From a virus, in IMG/VR virus record IMGVR_UViG_3300022902_000042, positions 1 through 35,894 of that record: 35,894 nt of DNA; one strand, 5' to 3'. Every line of letters starts with the position of its first letter. The first letter of the stretch is position 1. The translations under genes and the position numbers were made by a program. The notes under the pieces were generated by a model. The model saw only the letters and a program-made list of their open reading frames with translations, did no database searches and had not been told where the DNA came from. Of the stretch, positions 33,581-35,894 are shown piece after piece.

Positions 33581-33606
33581 GACTATACCTAAATATCTGC
33601 TATAAT
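33579..33606 (+). promoter_or_regulatory. Sigma70 promoter of dnaE with extended -10
   Basis: TTGACT (33579-33584), 16 bases, TATAAT (33601-33606) with TGC directly before it. It is the best promoter in the window and has a 31-base leader to the GTG start. Confidence 0.85.
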
Positions 33607-33637
33607 GATATCACACCAAGACAGAAAGGTCTCTTTC

Positions 33638-35894
33638 GTGACCAAACGTATTGAATCTTCTATCCCTTTTGTAGGGCTCCACGCACACTCTGGACTCTCA
33701 CCGTTTGACGGGCTAGGAATGCCCGGTGAACATATGGACTTCGCCTTTGAAAACGGGATGAACGCCCACGCTCTCACCGATCATGGACACATGAACGGCT
33801 TGCCATATCAGGTGGAACACTTGAAACAAATGAAGGCAGCCGGCAAAGAGTTCAAAGCCATCTACGGATGCGAATCCTACTTCATCAAGTCCCATCGTAA
33901 ATGGCGCACGATGTACGAGGAGCACAAGGCTAACTCCAAGAAGCAGAAAAAAGAAGAGTATGGAATGGTCATTGAGGATGAGGACCGCCAAAAGAAGTTC
34001 AACCCTCTCAACAAGCGCCACCACCTTGTGATGGTCGCACAGAACCAAGTAGGCCTCAATAATCTTTTCCAGTTAATATCGGATAGTTATCAGCCCGAAA
34101 ACTTTTATCGTTATCCTCGTATGGATTTTGAGATGCTGGACAAATACAACGAGGGGCTCATCATCAGTAGCGCCTGCATGTCCGGACCCCTCTTCGAGGA
34201 CTTTTGGCGGAACAAAGATAAGAGCCCGGATCATGTGCTCTCCGCTATGCGAGATACGATCGCCCAGTTTAAAGAAATCTTCGGCGATAGGTTCTACGGT
34301 GAAGTCCAGTGGAATGATATCCCTGACCAGCATCTCGGCAACAATTATATTATCCAAGCCTGTATGGAAATGGGAGTGGAGATTATCAGCACAGCCGACA
34401 GCCACTACCCGCGACCAGAACTTTGGAAAGACCGAGAGATGTATAAGCGTATCGGCTGGGGCGGTAAGATTCCAGCATACGCCGAAGGTGACAACGGTCT
34501 ACCTGAATCAGTAGATGAGGTTGGCTACGAACTCTATCCCAAAAACGGTGACCAGATGTGGGAGAGTTACAAACGATACTCTGCTAAACACCGGATTGAG
34601 TATGACGACACTGCTATCCGTGATAGCATTGAGCGCACTCATCACATCGCTTTTGATCGGTGCGAAGACTTCCTCCCCGCTGACGATATCCGCCTCCCGG
34701 AGTTCGTGATTCCGGAAGGCAAGACAGCCATCCAAGCCCTGACCCAAGACGCTTTAGCGGGCATGAAAGAAAAGAAGATCACAGACCCCGAGTATGTGGA
34801 CCGTCTTAAATATGAGCTAGGCATCATCAAGGACCGAGGGTTCGCCCAGTACTTCCTGACGATGAAAGCCATTAGCGACAAAGCCCAAGAGGAAATGCTC
34901 GTGGGACTTGGACGAGGTTCAGCAGCAGGCTCACTCCTCTCCTACGTCTTAGACATTACCCAGATTGATCCTATCAAGTACGGGTTACAGTTCGAGAGGT
35001 TCCTGACCAAGGACGGCAAAGGCTATCCAGATATTGACTTTGATGTTGAGTACCCTATGGAACTTAAGACACAGCTTGCTGAGGACTGGGGCAAGACAAC
35101 CGTCGTCCCCATCAGCAACTTCAACACACTCCAACTCCGTTCTCTCATCAAAGACATAGGCAAGTTCTATGACGTTCCGTTTATGGAAGTCAACAAGGTT
35201 ACTGGCGTGATGATGAGCGAAGCCACACCTCTAGCCAAGAAAGCGCACGGTCAGACTGCCGGCGTTTACACCCCAACATTTACGGAGGTAAAGAAATACA
35301 GTGAAACTCTTCAAGAATTCTTCAAAAAGTATCCTCATATTGAGACTCACGTTGATAACCTGTTCGGCAATATGCGGAGCATATCACGACACGCTGGTGG
35401 CGTGGTGGTAGCAGAGAACCTTGATCGGCATATGCCGCTCATTAACTCTGGCGGAGTCATCCAGACTCCGTGGAGTGAGGGTCAGAACGTTCGCCACCTA
35501 GAACCGCTGGGCTTTATCAAGTTTGATCTTCTCGGACTATCAACTCTCCGGATGATTTCGGGAGCCATTCGACACATCCTCAAGCGTCATAGCGGTGGCT
35601 ACGACCACAACGAAGAGCCGAGCTTTGAGGACGTCAAGGAATATTATAATCTCCACCTCCATCCTGATTCACTGGACTTTGATAACCAAGAAGTCTGGCG
35701 AGAGGTTTTCCACAAAGGCAAGTGGGCCGGCATCTTCCAGATGACCAACGGCGGAGCCCAACGGTTCTGCCAGGAAGCTGAACCTGAATCGCTTCTAGAC
35801 TTTGCTGCGGTCACGGCTATCTTCCGCCCTGGTCCACTTAGCGCCAAGGCTCACAGCCTGTACGTCGCAAACAAGGACAACCCTAGCCAAGTAC
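33638..35894 (+). CDS. dnaE: DNA polymerase III alpha subunit (DnaE, family C), 5' part
   Basis: GTG 33638 has AAAGGT 8 bases upstream. The frame runs off the window after 752 codons. The PHP domain is first: GLHAHSGLSPFDG (13-25), ALTDHGHMNG, YGCESYF, SSACMSGPL, STADSHYPR. Then come the polymerase blocks: GLGRGSAAGSLLSYVLDITQ, IDPIKYGLQFERFL, the catalytic PDIDFDVE (464-471), RHAGGVVVAE, KFDLLGLSTLRM with the third acidic residue, GIFQMTNGGAQRF and AVTAIFRPGPL. All match bacterial DnaE/PolC-class enzymes and not the family B polymerase of T4. The PHP metal residues look intact, so a proofreading or phosphatase activity in this domain is possible. Clamp and exonuclease contacts would be past the window end. 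Confidence 0.95.
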   Translation, partial: MTKRIESSIPFVGLHAHSGLSPFDGLGMPGEHMDFAFENGMNAHALTDHGHMNGLPYQVEHLKQMKAAGKEFKAIYGCESYFIKSHRKWRTMYEEHKANSKKQKKEEYGMVIEDEDRQKKFNPLNKRHHLVMVAQNQVGLNNLFQLISDSYQPENFYRYPRMDFEMLDKYNEGLIISSACMSGPLFEDFWRNKDKSPDHVLSAMRDTIAQFKEIFGDRFYGEVQWNDIPDQHLGNNYIIQACMEMGVEIISTADSHYPRPELWKDREMYKRIGWGGKIPAYAEGDNGLPESVDEVGYELYPKNGDQMWESYKRYSAKHRIEYDDTAIRDSIERTHHIAFDRCEDFLPADDIRLPEFVIPEGKTAIQALTQDALAGMKEKKITDPEYVDRLKYELGIIKDRGFAQYFLTMKAISDKAQEEMLVGLGRGSAAGSLLSYVLDITQIDPIKYGLQFERFLTKDGKGYPDIDFDVEYPMELKTQLAEDWGKTTVVPISNFNTLQLRSLIKDIGKFYDVPFMEVNKVTGVMMSEATPLAKKAHGQTAGVYTPTFTEVKKYSETLQEFFKKYPHIETHVDNLFGNMRSISRHAGGVVVAENLDRHMPLINSGGVIQTPWSEGQNVRHLEPLGFIKFDLLGLSTLRMISGAIRHILKRHSGGYDHNEEPSFEDVKEYYNLHLHPDSLDFDNQEVWREVFHKGKWAGIFQMTNGGAQRFCQEAEPESLLDFAAVTAIFRPGPLSAKAHSLYVANKDNPSQV

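Overview
The window is part of a lytic tailed-phage genome with a contractile (myovirus) tail. The virion genes belong to a remote T4-like lineage: gp22-like scaffold, gp23 capsid, gp14/gp15-like neck and tail-completion proteins, gp18 sheath, gp19 tube, a gp26/51-type baseplate assembly protein, tape measure and gp53-like wedge. All genes are on the + strand, tightly packed, often with 4-nt ATGA overlaps. I found no integrase, repressor, tRNA, CRISPR or insertion sequence. Gene families such as bS21, class II ribonucleotide reductase (RNR) and metK suggest a marine or aquatic virus of a Gram-negative host with sigma70-type promoters. The host itself cannot be read from the sequence. GC content is moderate and even.

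Region 1 (1-5100, head). The 3' end of a fibre-like protein is followed by a small protein with a capsid-targeting-like N-terminus, a phage ribosomal protein bS21, a small structural protein, the acidic scaffold and the major capsid protein. A strong terminator closes this block. Portal, prohead protease and terminase genes are not in the window.

Region 2 (5170-21530, neck, tail and baseplate). A 289-base non-coding gap leads into neck and tail-completion genes, a very long sheath (1026 aa), the tube, and a zinc-ribbon assembly protein that seems to be extended by a frameshift at a T7 run. The tape measure and a series of baseplate proteins follow. Six copies of a CTAYWTARK motif lie in gaps before late-type genes and probably mark late promoters.

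Region 3 (21548-35894, replication and metabolism). Genes here are a short family A DNA polymerase, a divergent tubulin/FtsZ-like protein, gp32-like SSB, UvsX/RecA, a dCMP-type deaminase, a 5' nuclease, DnaB-like helicase, cobalamin-dependent RNR, a GroES-like co-chaperonin, a putative injected head protein, S-adenosylmethionine synthetase, and the first 752 codons of a bacterial-type DNA polymerase III alpha (DnaE, family C). Four good sigma70-like promoters, two with an extended -10, lie in this half.

The unusual feature of the whole is a T4-like virion joined to a replisome built on DnaE, DnaB and a split Pol I instead of the T4 family B polymerase. It also carries genes aimed at the host ribosome (bS21), protein folding (GroES) and methyl-donor supply (MetK).
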